Source: Brevibacterium oceani
GTDB taxonomy: Bacteria; Actinomycetota; Actinomycetes; Actinomycetales; Brevibacteriaceae
Length of the DNA stretch: 64,000 nt
Direction: 5' to 3'
Assembly (NCBI RefSeq): GCF_013623835.1
Contig: NZ_JABKDE010000007.1
Coordinates: forward strand, 1 to 64,000
The notes under the pieces are model-generated. The model was not told the origin of the DNA and searched no databases. It saw only the letters and a program-made list of their open reading frames with translations. The position numbers and the translations under genes are program-made. Position 1 is the first letter of the stretch, and every line of letters starts with the position of its first letter. Below, one piece after another: positions 37,801-46,614 of this stretch.

Positions 37801-38437
37801 CCGCGGTGCCGGCAACCTCCTCGGCGGTCAGCAGTCCGGTCACATCGAAGGAGTGGGGTTCGACCTCTACGTCCGTCTCGTCGGGGAAGCCGTGGCGAAG
37901 TTCCGCGGGGAGGTCACCGAACCCGAAGCGGAGATGCGCATCGAGCTGCCCGTCGACGCCCACCTGCCGGCCGACTACGTCGATCACGAGCGACTGCGCC
38001 TCGAGGCCTACCGGAAGCTCGCGGCCGCGGCGAACGAAGCCGAACTGCAGGAAGTCCTCGACGAACTCGTCGACCGCTACGGGCCCTACCCGGAGGCCGT
38101 CGGAGTGCTCGCCGACGTCGCCCGGCTGCGCATTCGCGCCCGGGCCTCCGGAGTCAGCGACATCGTCGTGCAAGGCAACTTCATCCGCTTCGGTCCGCTC
38201 GAACTCGCAGACTCCCAGGTGGTCAGGCTCAAACGCCTCTACCCGAAGTCGCTGCTCAAACCGGCGATCCGGTCCGTGCTCGTGCCCAAGCCGATGGCGG
38301 GAACCGGCTTCGATGCCAAGGAGATGACCGATTCGGACATCCTGCGGTGGGCGCATCAGTTCCTCGACGCGATCGTGCCCGTCATCGGGTCCGAAGTCAC
38401 GGAGGACAGCGAGGCCGGAGTTGCGAAGAACGGTTGA
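34844..38437 (+). CDS. mfd: Transcription-repair coupling factor
   Basis: 1197 residues, within the usual 1150-1200 range. Pushes stalled RNA polymerase off DNA and recruits UvrA. Order: UvrB-homology N-terminus (FPSWETLPHEKLSPRSD near 80), the RNA-polymerase-interacting CarD-like domain (DYVVHDQHGVGRFVEM near 505), SF2 translocase with Walker A GDVGYGKTEIA near 665 and DEEQRFGV near 765, RG motif and C-terminal TRCF domain. GTG start fixed by the -10 box 6 nt upstream. Divergent from the ASST-like lipoprotein. Confidence 0.97.
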   Translation: MLNGLDLTRQNPTITELVGAFNDPSTSGGTIDAIKGLWPSILRRTVATAGAPQLIVTATTREAEDLAEALADWVPAASIAVFPSWETLPHEKLSPRSDTVGQRLEVLRRLTHPSPGKELTFVIAPVRAFLQPLAKGLGDIEPVELSVGDECEIDDLSQKLTELAYSRVDMVSRRGEFAVRGGIVDIFPATAERALRVEFFGDEVDEIREFSVSDQRSIPAEDGDEPLHLSAPPCRELLLTDSVRARARELAETVPSAADMLEKIAGGVAVEGMESLSAVLADGMEPIIALLPPESKIIITEPERVEARAADLVETTNEFLEAAWVGAAAGGESPIDLSAATFRTVAEMAEGARLIGLPWWEIGGFAHDEELAGPEENIFSVPARTPKGYAGDVEAILADVKGLVHDKWRILVLTEGPGPGKRMVEVFSEAGVPASFVEDPTDLPEALVTVTTATSFGGFVFDDLRLAVLTEADVLGRAAATSTRDMRRLPTRRRRNQVDPLNLTPGDYVVHDQHGVGRFVEMTQRTTGRGANKHTREYLIIEYAPAKRGQPGDRLYVPSDALDQVTRYVGGESPNLNKMGGADWQTTKAKARKAVKEIAGELIRLYSARQATVGHAYGPDTPWQRELEDAFHYVETADQLTTIDEVKSDMEKTVPMDRLICGDVGYGKTEIAVRAAFKAIQEGKQVAVLVPTTLLVQQHYETFAERYSGFPVTLGALSRFRTKQESEKVKEDLAAGKLDLVIGTHRLLSGEVRFQDLGLVIIDEEQRFGVEHKETLKALRTNVDVLAMSATPIPRTLEMAVTGIREMSTLATPPEERHPVLTYVGRREDKQIRAAIRRELMREGQVFYIHNRVRDIEAVAGHIAEMVPEARIAIAHGKMNESRLEQVIVDFWEKKYDVLVCTTIVETGIDIANANTLIIDNADKYGLSQLHQLRGRVGRGRERAYAYFLYPPDTQLTETAHDRLTTLAAHTELGAGMQVAMKDLEIRGAGNLLGGQQSGHIEGVGFDLYVRLVGEAVAKFRGEVTEPEAEMRIELPVDAHLPADYVDHERLRLEAYRKLAAAANEAELQEVLDELVDRYGPYPEAVGVLADVARLRIRARASGVSDIVVQGNFIRFGPLELADSQVVRLKRLYPKSLLKPAIRSVLVPKPMAGTGFDAKEMTDSDILRWAHQFLDAIVPVIGSEVTEDSEAGVAKNG

Positions 38438-38557
38438 GAACTCCCCGACTGTTCATCGCTGACCGGCCCACGGGCCAGGGCAGTGGCGTAGAGTGCGAAA
38501 CGCGGAGGCATCCGCAGCAAGTGCACATCACTCAGCTATCTGCTAAGGAGAATCCCC

Positions 38558-38752
38558 ATGGGTGTTGACGACAAGTTCGAGAACAAGGCCGAGGACCTCG
38601 GCGGTCGGGCCAAGGAGACCATCGGCGATGCGACCGATGACGACAAGCTCAAGGCCGAAGGCGCCACCGACCAGCTCAAGGCCAAGGCCAAGGATGTCGG
38701 CGAGTCGGTCAAGGACCTCGGCTCATCGGTCAAGGACAAATTCTCGAAGTGA
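38558..38752 (+). CDS. CsbD-family stress protein
   Basis: 64 residues, very hydrophilic, in the CsbD pattern (KFENKAEDLGGRAKETIGDATDDDKLKAEG). CsbD members are induced by general stress or envelope stress in other bacteria; molecular role unknown. AAGGAG lies 8 bases before the ATG. It stands in its own unit between mfd and mazG. Confidence 0.87.
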   Translation: MGVDDKFENKAEDLGGRAKETIGDATDDDKLKAEGATDQLKAKAKDVGESVKDLGSSVKDKFSK

Positions 38753-38815
38753 CCGACGAATCGACCCTCATCGTTTCTGCGGTGGGGGTCTTTCGTGCCG
38801 GCAGGAGGATATTTC

Positions 38816-39394
38816 GTGGGTGAATGTGACGAGCAGAGTGCGGTCGAACGGGGAGCAGACCAGGTCGAAACTGGAGCGGAGCACGCCGAAACTGGAGCGG
38901 AGCAGGTCGAACCTCGGCTGCAACCGGTGATCGACGCCATGGCGATCCTGCGGCGACGCTGCCCCTGGTCGAGCCGACAGGACCACCAGAGCCTCGAGAA
39001 GTACGCTCGTGAGGAGACCGAGGAACTCATCGACGCACTCGAGGACTACGTCGACTCACCGAGCACGACCCATCGTGCGGCGGTGGTCGACGAGCTCGGC
39101 GACGTGTTCTACCAAGTGCTCTTCCACTCCGCGCTGCTCGACGAAAGCGGCGGACACGAGTACGGGCACAGCCTGGGGGCCATCATCGACGGCCTTCAGG
39201 AGAAGCTCATCCGCCGGCACCCGCTGGCCTTCGGCGACGATGCCGAAGGTGCGATGGCCGACTTGGACGACGTCGAACGCGAATACCGCCGGATCAAGTC
39301 CGAGGAGAAAGCCGAGAAGAACGTTGAGAACAACGGCGCGGAGAACGTCTCGGTGACAGCCATGACCCACGAACCTGAGGATGGGCGGCGATGA
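38816..39394 (+). CDS. mazG: MazG-type nucleoside triphosphate pyrophosphohydrolase
   Basis: 192 residues, single MazG domain. Hydrolyses (d)NTPs, probably aberrant ones. Metal-binding residues are in EETEELIDAL near 67 and ELGDVFYQVLFHSA near 95; the CPW motif (RRRCPWSSRQDH) precedes. The N-terminal 40 residues contain a 7-residue repeat (ETGAEHA, ETGAEQV) encoded by a 21-bp DNA duplication. GTG at 38816 has AGGAGG 7 bases upstream. Overlaps the phosphatase gene by 4 bases. Confidence 0.9.
   Translation: MGECDEQSAVERGADQVETGAEHAETGAEQVEPRLQPVIDAMAILRRRCPWSSRQDHQSLEKYAREETEELIDALEDYVDSPSTTHRAAVVDELGDVFYQVLFHSALLDESGGHEYGHSLGAIIDGLQEKLIRRHPLAFGDDAEGAMADLDDVEREYRRIKSEEKAEKNVENNGAENVSVTAMTHEPEDGRR
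38867..38904 (+). repeat. Direct repeat of 17 bp with 21-bp period inside mazG
   Basis: GAAACTGGAGCGGAGCA occurs at 38867-38883 and 38888-38904, encoding the repeated heptapeptide at the MazG N-terminus. Confidence 0.85.
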
Positions 39395-40266
39395 GCCTGG
39401 AACGGCTCGACATCGAAGGCACCTTCAACTTCCGTGACCTCGGTGGCGCACCCACTCGGGCAGGTGACCAGGCGGTGCGCCACGGGCTGGTGTTCCGCGC
39501 CGACGGTCTCGCTCAGCTGACCGATCGGGCGAGGGCGGATCTCGAGGAGTTGGGCATTCGAACCGTGATCGACCTGCGTGACATCGGTGAGCGGTCGAAG
39601 CTGCCCGACGCCGTCGACGGTCTCGACGTGAGGCGAATCGAACTGCCGATCTTCGACGATCACTTCTTTCCCGCCCGCCCACTGAGCGTCGATGAGATGA
39701 AAGCCGCAGCCGCCGCGTCCGGCATCGATCTCAGCGACCGCTCGCTGGCTCGGATCTATGACCTCATGATCACGCATTTCGGCCACCGTCTGGCGCTCGC
39801 CGTCGATGCGATCGCTGAGCACTGCGACGGCGGCGTGGTCTTCCACTGCTCTGCCGGCAAGGACCGGACCGGGGTGCTGGGAGCGTTCGTCCTCGACCTC
39901 CTCGGCGTGGGCCGCAGCGAGATCGTCGATGAGTATGCGATCACCTCCACCCACCTCTCCGAGGGATTCCTCGACTCGATCACCCGCGACTTCGCCGATG
40001 CGGGAATCTCCCGCAACCTCGCCGCGACCGCCACTGCCGCACCACCCGCACTCATGCACGACCTCCTCGATCGGATCGATGCCGACTATGGGGCCGCCTC
40101 GGCGAAGGGAAAAGGCACCAGCGTCGGCGGGGTCGGCACCGCCTCGGCGAATGAAGACGGCACCGGCGGGGGAGTGGAAGCGTACCTGCTCGCGCACGGA
40201 ATGGACCCGACGACGCCGCAGCGGCTGCGCGACTGCCTGCTCGAGCCGACGGCGAACACGGCGTGA
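39391..40266 (+). CDS. Tyrosine/dual-specificity protein phosphatase
   Basis: 291 residues of the actinobacterial tyrosine phosphatase type related to PtpB. Catalytic P-loop HCSAGKDRTG near residue 152 with the nucleophilic cysteine and phosphate-binding arginine; GTFNFRDLGG at the N-terminus is the family's first motif. The sequence has no signal peptide, so it acts in the cytoplasm or is released by an unknown route; some family members act on phosphoinositides too. Coupled to mazG by ATGA overlap. Confidence 0.9.
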   Translation: MSLERLDIEGTFNFRDLGGAPTRAGDQAVRHGLVFRADGLAQLTDRARADLEELGIRTVIDLRDIGERSKLPDAVDGLDVRRIELPIFDDHFFPARPLSVDEMKAAAAASGIDLSDRSLARIYDLMITHFGHRLALAVDAIAEHCDGGVVFHCSAGKDRTGVLGAFVLDLLGVGRSEIVDEYAITSTHLSEGFLDSITRDFADAGISRNLAATATAAPPALMHDLLDRIDADYGAASAKGKGTSVGGVGTASANEDGTGGGVEAYLLAHGMDPTTPQRLRDCLLEPTANTA

Positions 40267-40285
40267 GCCCGGCCACGCGGTGCAT

Positions 40286-40291
40286 TAAGCT
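40286..40291 (+). promoter_or_regulatory. Probable -10 box of eno
   Basis: TAAGCT, giving a leader of about 45 bases that ends with AAGGAG before the GTG start. Unlike many neighbours, eno thus appears to have a leader. Confidence 0.45.
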
Positions 40292-40339
40292 GTCCTGCAG
40301 GCGCATGTTCCCCATGTGAAACCCATAGCTAAGGAGTAA

Positions 40340-41623
<1,284 letters not shown>

Positions 41624-41692
41624 GGCGCAGCCCGGCTCAGATCGGAATCCCCGAGGCGGGACCTCCCCGAGGCGGAGCGGAACCTTGCTGCT

Positions 41693-41738
41693 GAGGCGGG
41701 GCCTGAGTGATCATCATCGATCGCTCGGGCCCCGCCTC
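41693..41738 (+). terminator. Terminator of eno
   Basis: GAGGCGGGGCC pairs with GGCCCCGCCTC (11 bp); the loop itself pairs further (GATC-ATCATC-GATC). Located 70 bases after eno. Confidence 0.75.
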
Positions 41739-41899
41739 GGCGCGTCGCCGGCCTTCTCCCGATCGCGCGGCCGCCTCATTGCGCTGGGGTTGGACCATCC
41801 CGTACCGCTGCGGTCGCTTCGCACCAGTCGCCGCAGTTCCTCCGGTTCGCCACATACTGCACCGTTGCACCGGGAGGAGATGGCGCGAACGGCGACCGA

Positions 41900-42910
41900 T
41901 CATGCCGTCTGCGGCTGTGCTGAGCGTCGGATCGCGCGACGGATCTCCTCGAACTTCGCTTCCTCGAACAGCTCCTTCCAGCTGATCCGGATGACTTGCC
42001 AGCCGCGATCGCGCAGCCACTGTTCGCGCCGTCGCTCGGCTTCGAGCTCGACGCGAGGCACGCCCGAGCCGAGATAGAGCTTCCCGAGGCCGTCGATCTC
42101 AATGATCAGGCGCGCCTGGGCGTGACGGAAGTCGACGCGGATGGTGCGGTGCAGACTTTCGGCTCGGAACGAGATCTGCGGCTCCAAGCCCGTGATGCCG
42201 TGCTGGTAGAAGCGGACCGCGGCGATCGCCTCGGCGGGGGATTCGCGGCGGGAGTCGGCGAGGTCGATGGCGAGCCTCACCCTGCTGATATTGCGTTTCT
42301 CAAGGCACTGGTCGAGGGTCGCGAGGATTCTGTCTTTCGTCGTCCGACCTCGGTGGAGTGCATCGTCGATCATGGCGACGGAGATGTCGAGGTGATAGCT
42401 GCGGGCGACATCGATGAGAGTGCGTTCGAGTGTGGTGACCTCTGCGGCGCCGGTGATCTCCCGGTGATTCGACGGAATGTGATTGCCGCGGACGTGGATG
42501 CTCTTGAACCGGCGATTCGTGCCCGGGCGGACGACTTCGACCTGGTGGGTGACGGGGTAGGCGAGCGGCAAGCCGTGGAGGAACGCCGCAGAGATGTGAG
42601 AGAAGACCTCGGGCGGGGAGCCCGGCTTCGACGCGTCTGTCCGACGATCGGCTTGCCGAGCATAGCGCGCCATCACAGCGGCGTTGAGTTCCTCCACCCG
42701 GTCGCGCGCATCGCCGTGATCGACGAATGCCTGGTGGACCCTCTCCGCGATGCTGGCCCACAACGGTCGATGAGAGTCGAGGTCGCAGACATGTCTGACG
42801 AGATAGACACCTCGCGACAGCCGTCGGAGACAGCACTTTCGGGCACGGCGAATGTCATTGTGGCTGAAACCGAGTCGGTTGAGTTCCCTGGTATCCATTA
42901 GTTTGTACAT
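41900..42910 (-). CDS. AbiEi-like domain fused to DUF559 (Vsr-fold) protein
   Basis: 336 residues. The N-terminal 200 residues resemble AbiEi-type antitoxin/transcription factor proteins: a winged-helix start (MDTRELNRLGFSHNDIRRA, then LSRGVYLV), followed by an all-beta/alpha region. The C-terminal 110 residues fit DUF559, an endonuclease-like fold with TIRVDFRHAQARLIIEIDG and RDRGWQVIRISWKEL, holding the Asp and Glu-Asp positions used by Vsr-type nucleases. No AbiEii-type toxin is adjacent. ATG 42910 is the first ATG; the TTG five codons earlier is unlikely. A perfect palindrome covers this start. Reduced GC and intrusion between eno and ftsB suggest gain by transfer. Confidence 0.78.
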   Translation of the reverse strand: MYKLMDTRELNRLGFSHNDIRRARKCCLRRLSRGVYLVRHVCDLDSHRPLWASIAERVHQAFVDHGDARDRVEELNAAVMARYARQADRRTDASKPGSPPEVFSHISAAFLHGLPLAYPVTHQVEVVRPGTNRRFKSIHVRGNHIPSNHREITGAAEVTTLERTLIDVARSYHLDISVAMIDDALHRGRTTKDRILATLDQCLEKRNISRVRLAIDLADSRRESPAEAIAAVRFYQHGITGLEPQISFRAESLHRTIRVDFRHAQARLIIEIDGLGKLYLGSGVPRVELEAERRREQWLRDRGWQVIRISWKELFEEAKFEEIRRAIRRSAQPQTA

Positions 42911-42924
42911 GCATTCAAAATGCA
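42910..42924. promoter_or_regulatory. Perfect 15-bp palindrome at the AbiEi/DUF559 start
   Basis: TGCATT-CAA-AATGCA. On the minus strand the -10-like CATTTT (42922-42917) ends 6 nt before the ATG, so the palindrome spans both the -10 box and the start codon. AbiEi proteins of type IV systems repress their own promoter, so self-regulation is possible here. Confidence 0.5.
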
Positions 42925-43344
42925 ATAAACGCCCACAAAACGCAATAGAGCTATCTATATCTGTGGATAACTCTGTGGATGGCGGTGTTGCAGGATAGGA
43001 GAGCGTGCGGTGAGTCGGTGGGCCCTGTGCCGCGGCGGAAGGTATCAGTCACCGGAAGCGATAGGAAACCGTGTTGGAACGGAGCGATTTCTCGCTAACG
43101 GTGATGGATGCATGGGGGATTGTAAGAGATGTGGTTGGCGCGTGGGAGTGCCGCTCCCGGTGCGTGATGGTGCCGGGTCGGGCTCGGAATGCGCTGTGAG
43201 GTGCGGGAGGGTACCTGTACCGACCGCCGCGCGAACACGCGAACACGCCATGGGTTCGAAATCCTGGCGCTGGGAATGCCGACACGGCAGACTTGGATAT
43301 GTTGCGACACGCTTCCCCGATCCCCAGTCGCAGAGGAAAGAAGC
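42925..43344. other. Intergenic region with AT-rich patch, no gene recognised
   Basis: 42898-42985 is markedly AT-rich for this genome and contains two DnaA-box-like sequences. The remainder to 43344 is GC-rich, with a GGTAC-CT-GTACC palindrome near 43210 and a tandem CGCGAACA duplication near 43231. Open frames on the plus strand show no recognisable protein. The ftsB promoter must be in this region, probably near 43300-43330. Confidence 0.6.
42962..42982 (+). other. Two DnaA-box-like sequences
   Basis: TGTGGATAA at 42962-42970 is an exact complement of the TTATCCACA box. TGTGGATGG at 42974-42982 is a near match in the same orientation. Confidence 0.4.
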
Positions 43345-43833
43345 ATGGTCCCGAGCAAGCCCAGAAGAAGTGCCCCGAAATCGGCTCCTGGCAAAGCCTC
43401 CCCTCGTCGACGCCCGAGACCCGTGGTCGAAGCCGATGAGTCCGCCGAGGTCCGCGGCCGTCGGATGTCCTGGCGCACCGGAATGTTTCTCCTCGTCATC
43501 GCCATCGTCCTCTTCGCCTTCCTTTCGCCGCTCAACTCCGCACTCAAGCAGGCCCAGCAGATCGCAGCCTTGAACAACGAGATCGAGACCACGAAATCCG
43601 AGGTCAAGAGCCTCGAGCAGAAGAACGAGAATCTCAAGGATCCGGACTACATCAAACGCAAGGCCCGGGCGGATCAGTACTACGTGGAGAAGGGCAAGAA
43701 CGCGGTCATTGTGACCAACCAGGAAGCCGTCGACGAGGATTCGAAGTCCGATGAGCCGGTTCGCAAGCAAGCCTGGTACCTTGAATTGCTGGAGTCGATT
43801 CAAGAGGTCGGCAATACCGTGGAGAAGAACTGA
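43345..43833 (+). CDS. ftsB: Septum formation initiator, FtsB/DivIC family
   Basis: 162 residues: a basic N-terminal tail of about 45 residues, one membrane segment (GMFLLVIAIVLFAFLSPL near 50-68), then a coiled coil (QIAALNNEIETTKSEVKSLE) and the conserved DPDYIKRKARAdQYYVEKG-type end. FtsB bridges FtsQ and FtsL in the divisome. GAGGAAAG lies just before the ATG. First gene of a run with DUF501, ppx and a mycosin-like protease. Confidence 0.9.
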   Translation: MVPSKPRRSAPKSAPGKASPRRRPRPVVEADESAEVRGRRMSWRTGMFLLVIAIVLFAFLSPLNSALKQAQQIAALNNEIETTKSEVKSLEQKNENLKDPDYIKRKARADQYYVEKGKNAVIVTNQEAVDEDSKSDEPVRKQAWYLELLESIQEVGNTVEKN

Positions 43834-44396
43834 TGATCACAGAATGCACCGAGGCGGATTTCGCGACCCTGCAGGGTCAGCTCGGACGCATTCCCCGCGG
43901 CGTCGTCGGCATCGCCGCCCGCAGCGCCGCCGGTGAGCCGCTCGTCGTCGCCACCGCCCCACGTCTCGAGGACGGCACCCCGTTCCCGACGACCTTCTAC
44001 CTCACCCACCCCGCCTACGTCGCCGAATGCTCGCGTCTGGAGGCCTCGGGCATCATGGCCGAATGGACGACCGAAGTCGGCGAAGACGAGGACCTCGCAA
44101 GCGACTATGCCGCCGCCCACCGGGCCTACCTCGACGTCCGCTCCGAGATCGGCGCCGCAGCCGGCCTCGCCGAGGTGGTCGAGATCAAGGACTACTCCGC
44201 CGGTGGGATGCCCACCCGGGTCAAATGTCTGCACGCACTCGTCGGGCACTCGCTCGCCGCTGGGCCCGGGGTCAACCCGATCGGCGACCGAGCACTGTCG
44301 TATATGGACGACGTCCCTCCCGTCGCCGAGGCGGACGCTCCGAATCCTGCGAACGTTCCCATCCCCGATGCCCCCACCGCCGAACCGACTGACTAG
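43833..44396 (+). CDS. DUF501 family protein
   Basis: 187 residues of the actinobacterial DUF501 family, constantly found between ftsB and ppx. Conserved parts: QLGRIPRGVVGIAARSAAGEPLVV, FPTTFYLTHPAYVAECSRLE and the Cys-His segment RVKCLHALVGHSLAAGPGVNPIGD, which looks like a metal or active site. Its ATG overlaps the ftsB stop by one base. Function unknown. Confidence 0.88.
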   Translation: MITECTEADFATLQGQLGRIPRGVVGIAARSAAGEPLVVATAPRLEDGTPFPTTFYLTHPAYVAECSRLEASGIMAEWTTEVGEDEDLASDYAAAHRAYLDVRSEIGAAAGLAEVVEIKDYSAGGMPTRVKCLHALVGHSLAAGPGVNPIGDRALSYMDDVPPVAEADAPNPANVPIPDAPTAEPTD

Positions 44397-44399
44397 GAT
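44394..44399 (+). promoter_or_regulatory. -10 box of ppx (leaderless)
   Basis: TAGGAT overlapping the DUF501 stop codon, 6-nt spacer to the ppx ATG at 44406. It would give ppx its own promoter inside the operon. Confidence 0.5.
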
Positions 44400-44405
44400 C
44401 CGACC

Positions 44406-45350
44406 ATGCGCGTTGCTGCCTTCGACTGCGGGACGAACTCCCTGCGCCTGCTCATCGCTGATGTCGTCGATGGAACACTCACCGACCTCCGTCGCGAGAC
44501 CCGCATCGTCCGCCTCGGCCAAGGCGTCGACGCGACGGGTCAGTTCGCGCCCGAGGCCCTCGAGCGCACCTTCGCCGTAGCGAGGGAATTCGCCGAGGTG
44601 GCCGCGGAGTACCAGCCGGAGAAGCTGAGATTCGTCGCGACCTCTGCCAGCCGCGACGTGAAGAACCGCGATGAGTTCTTCGCCGGCATCTTCGAGATCC
44701 TCGGCATCGTCCCCGACGTCATCACGGGCGACGAAGAGGCGCGCCTGTCCTTCCTCGGCGCCACCGCGAACCTGTCCGACGCCGAAGCACCCTTCGTGGT
44801 CATGGACCTCGGCGGCGGTTCGACCGAACTCGTCCTCGGCACCGACGATGTCGACGCCGCAGTGAGTATGGACATCGGATCCGTGCGCCTGACCGAGCGG
44901 CACATGCCTGTCGAAACCCCTGACGACACCCAGATCCGGGCCGCTCTGACCGACATCGACGCCCAGCTCGACCAGGCGGCACAGATCGTCGACTTCTCCG
45001 CTCCACGCACCTTCATCGGTGTCGCCGGCACCGTCACCACCATCACCGCAGGCATCCTCGGACTCGAGAGCTACCAGCGCGAACGCATCCACGGCGCCCG
45101 CATCAGCGTGGCCGACATCGCCGGCGAATCGCGCAGGCTGCTGGCCATGGACCGCAGCACGCGGGCGGGACTTCCGTACATGCACCCGGGCCGCGTCGAT
45201 GTCATCGGAGCCGGCTCCCTGCTCTTCTCCCGCATCGTCGAACGCTTCGAGACGGCAGTGACCGGGGCGGGCGGTCAGCTGGACATCCGCACCTCGGAGA
45301 CCGACATCCTCGACGGAACTGCGCTCGACCTTGCGCTGACGAGCTCGTGA
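44406..45350 (+). CDS. ppx: Exopolyphosphatase / (p)ppGpp phosphohydrolase (Ppx/GppA family)
   Basis: 314 residues, actin-like ATPase fold. Motifs: VAAFDCGTNSLRLLIADV at the start, VATSASRDVKNRDEFF, VVMDLGGGSTELVLG and GVAGTVTTITAG. It removes phosphate from polyphosphate chains and in some members from pppGpp. ppk2 at 52608 encodes the opposite direction of polyphosphate use, though not in the same operon. Overlaps the protease gene by 4 bases. Confidence 0.93.
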   Translation: MRVAAFDCGTNSLRLLIADVVDGTLTDLRRETRIVRLGQGVDATGQFAPEALERTFAVAREFAEVAAEYQPEKLRFVATSASRDVKNRDEFFAGIFEILGIVPDVITGDEEARLSFLGATANLSDAEAPFVVMDLGGGSTELVLGTDDVDAAVSMDIGSVRLTERHMPVETPDDTQIRAALTDIDAQLDQAAQIVDFSAPRTFIGVAGTVTTITAGILGLESYQRERIHGARISVADIAGESRRLLAMDRSTRAGLPYMHPGRVDVIGAGSLLFSRIVERFETAVTGAGGQLDIRTSETDILDGTALDLALTSS

Positions 45351-46591
45351 GAGCCGCCGGCCGACTCGCCGCGGTCACAGTGCTCATCCTCGGCCTGATC
45401 GTCGGCACCACACAGCCGGTCATCGCGGCCCCGAAGGCCGGACCCGGGCAGTGGTTCATCAAAGACTACGGCATCGACAAGGCGTGGAAGACCTCGACCG
45501 GCAAGGGCGTGAAGGTCGCCGTCATCGACTCCGGGGTCAACACCGACCACGAGGACCTCGACGGTGTGGTGACCAAGGCCAAGGACTTCAGCGGTCTCGG
45601 AAAGGACGGCACGACGCCGATCGGCGGATCGACGACGATCCACCACGGGACCGCCGTCGCCGGAGTCATCGCCGGGCAGGGCACGGGAGCAGGACCGACA
45701 GGTGTCGCCCCCGATGCGCAGATCCTCTCCGCATCGATGTGGTTGGGCCCGGACCGGCCGAAGGAATCCGGGTCGACCCGGGAGCAGGCCGACAAGGCCA
45801 TGCGCTGGGCCGTCGACTCCGGAGCGAAGGTCATCAACATGTCTTTGGGCTGGGACGACCCGGGCTGGCCGGAGAGCTGGGACAAATCGTTCGAGTACGC
45901 CTATAAGAAGGACGTGCTCGTCGTCGCCTGCGTCGGCAACGCCTCACAGGGTGCGACCCAGGCATGGTCGCCGTCGACGGTTCCCGGCGTCATCGGCGTG
46001 GGCGGACTGGACAAGAACGGCAAGGTGCTCGACGACTCCACGGCACCGGGCACGGCTGTTGACCTCATGGGCCCGGCCAAGGACATTCCGATCCCCTATT
46101 ACAGCGGCGGATACGCCGAAGGGCAGGGCTGCTCCTTCGCCTCGCCGATCGTCTCCGGAGTCGCCGCACTGATTCGGGCCGACAATCCGAAACTCAGCGC
46201 CGATGAGGTTCGGGCGAAGCTGCAGTCGAGCGCGAAACCCGTCTCCGGCCACAAGGGTGTGACCAAGAAGGATAAGCCCGATCCGATCGTCGGGTGGGGC
46301 CGGCTCGACCCGAACGCCGCGTTCAGAGCCAAGGCACCAGGCAACGCGCCCTCGGCCGAGAAAGAGCTCGAGGACTGGGTGAAGATGCATCGGCGCGGTG
46401 ATGCGAAGACCGAAGAGACGGAGACAGCGTCACCGGATGAGACCGAGGGGCCGAAAGCCGTGGCGCCGACCGATATCGCTGCCACCCAGTCGACGCCTGT
46501 TCTCGGATTCGCCGCCCTCGGCGTCGGTGCGCTGATCGCGCTCGGCCTCATCGTGGCCTCGATCATCGCCTTCGCTCGCCGTCGGCGCTGA
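45347..46591 (+). CDS. Mycosin-like subtilisin (S8) protease, membrane-anchored
   Basis: 414 residues: signal peptide (first 27 residues), S8 catalytic domain, a Pro/Glu-rich linker and a C-terminal membrane helix (LGFAALGVGALIALGLIVAS) with Arg-rich end. Triad: Asp in VAVIDSGVN, His in IHHGTAVAGV, Ser in GCSFASPIVSG. This is the architecture of MycP mycosins of type VII secretion, but no ESX gene is in the window. GTG start overlaps ppx. Substrate unknown; cell-surface processing is likely. Confidence 0.9.
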   Translation: MRAAGRLAAVTVLILGLIVGTTQPVIAAPKAGPGQWFIKDYGIDKAWKTSTGKGVKVAVIDSGVNTDHEDLDGVVTKAKDFSGLGKDGTTPIGGSTTIHHGTAVAGVIAGQGTGAGPTGVAPDAQILSASMWLGPDRPKESGSTREQADKAMRWAVDSGAKVINMSLGWDDPGWPESWDKSFEYAYKKDVLVVACVGNASQGATQAWSPSTVPGVIGVGGLDKNGKVLDDSTAPGTAVDLMGPAKDIPIPYYSGGYAEGQGCSFASPIVSGVAALIRADNPKLSADEVRAKLQSSAKPVSGHKGVTKKDKPDPIVGWGRLDPNAAFRAKAPGNAPSAEKELEDWVKMHRRGDAKTEETETASPDETEGPKAVAPTDIAATQSTPVLGFAALGVGALIALGLIVASIIAFARRRR

Positions 46592-46599
46592 TGGGAGGG

Positions 46600-46614
46600 G
46601 AGCGCCAACCGCTC
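46600..46614 (+). terminator. Small hairpin after the S8 protease gene
   Basis: GAGCG-CCAAC-CGCTC, 8 bases after the stop. Short stem, no T tract; weak. Confidence 0.3.

Noticed and set aside
34760..38356. Very long minus-strand open frame extending the ASST-like gene across mfd
   Set aside because: It is the antisense of mfd. In a GC-rich genome antisense frames stay open by codon bias; the lipoprotein signal at 34759 marks the true start.
43253..43264. GGTTCGAAATCC resembling a tRNA T-loop
   Set aside because: The loop has an extra base, the stem is only two to three pairs and no other tRNA arm surrounds it.
43010..43573. 187-codon plus-strand frame before and over the start of ftsB
   Set aside because: It overlaps ftsB in another frame, has Arg/Ser/Pro-rich low-complexity content and no initiation signal.
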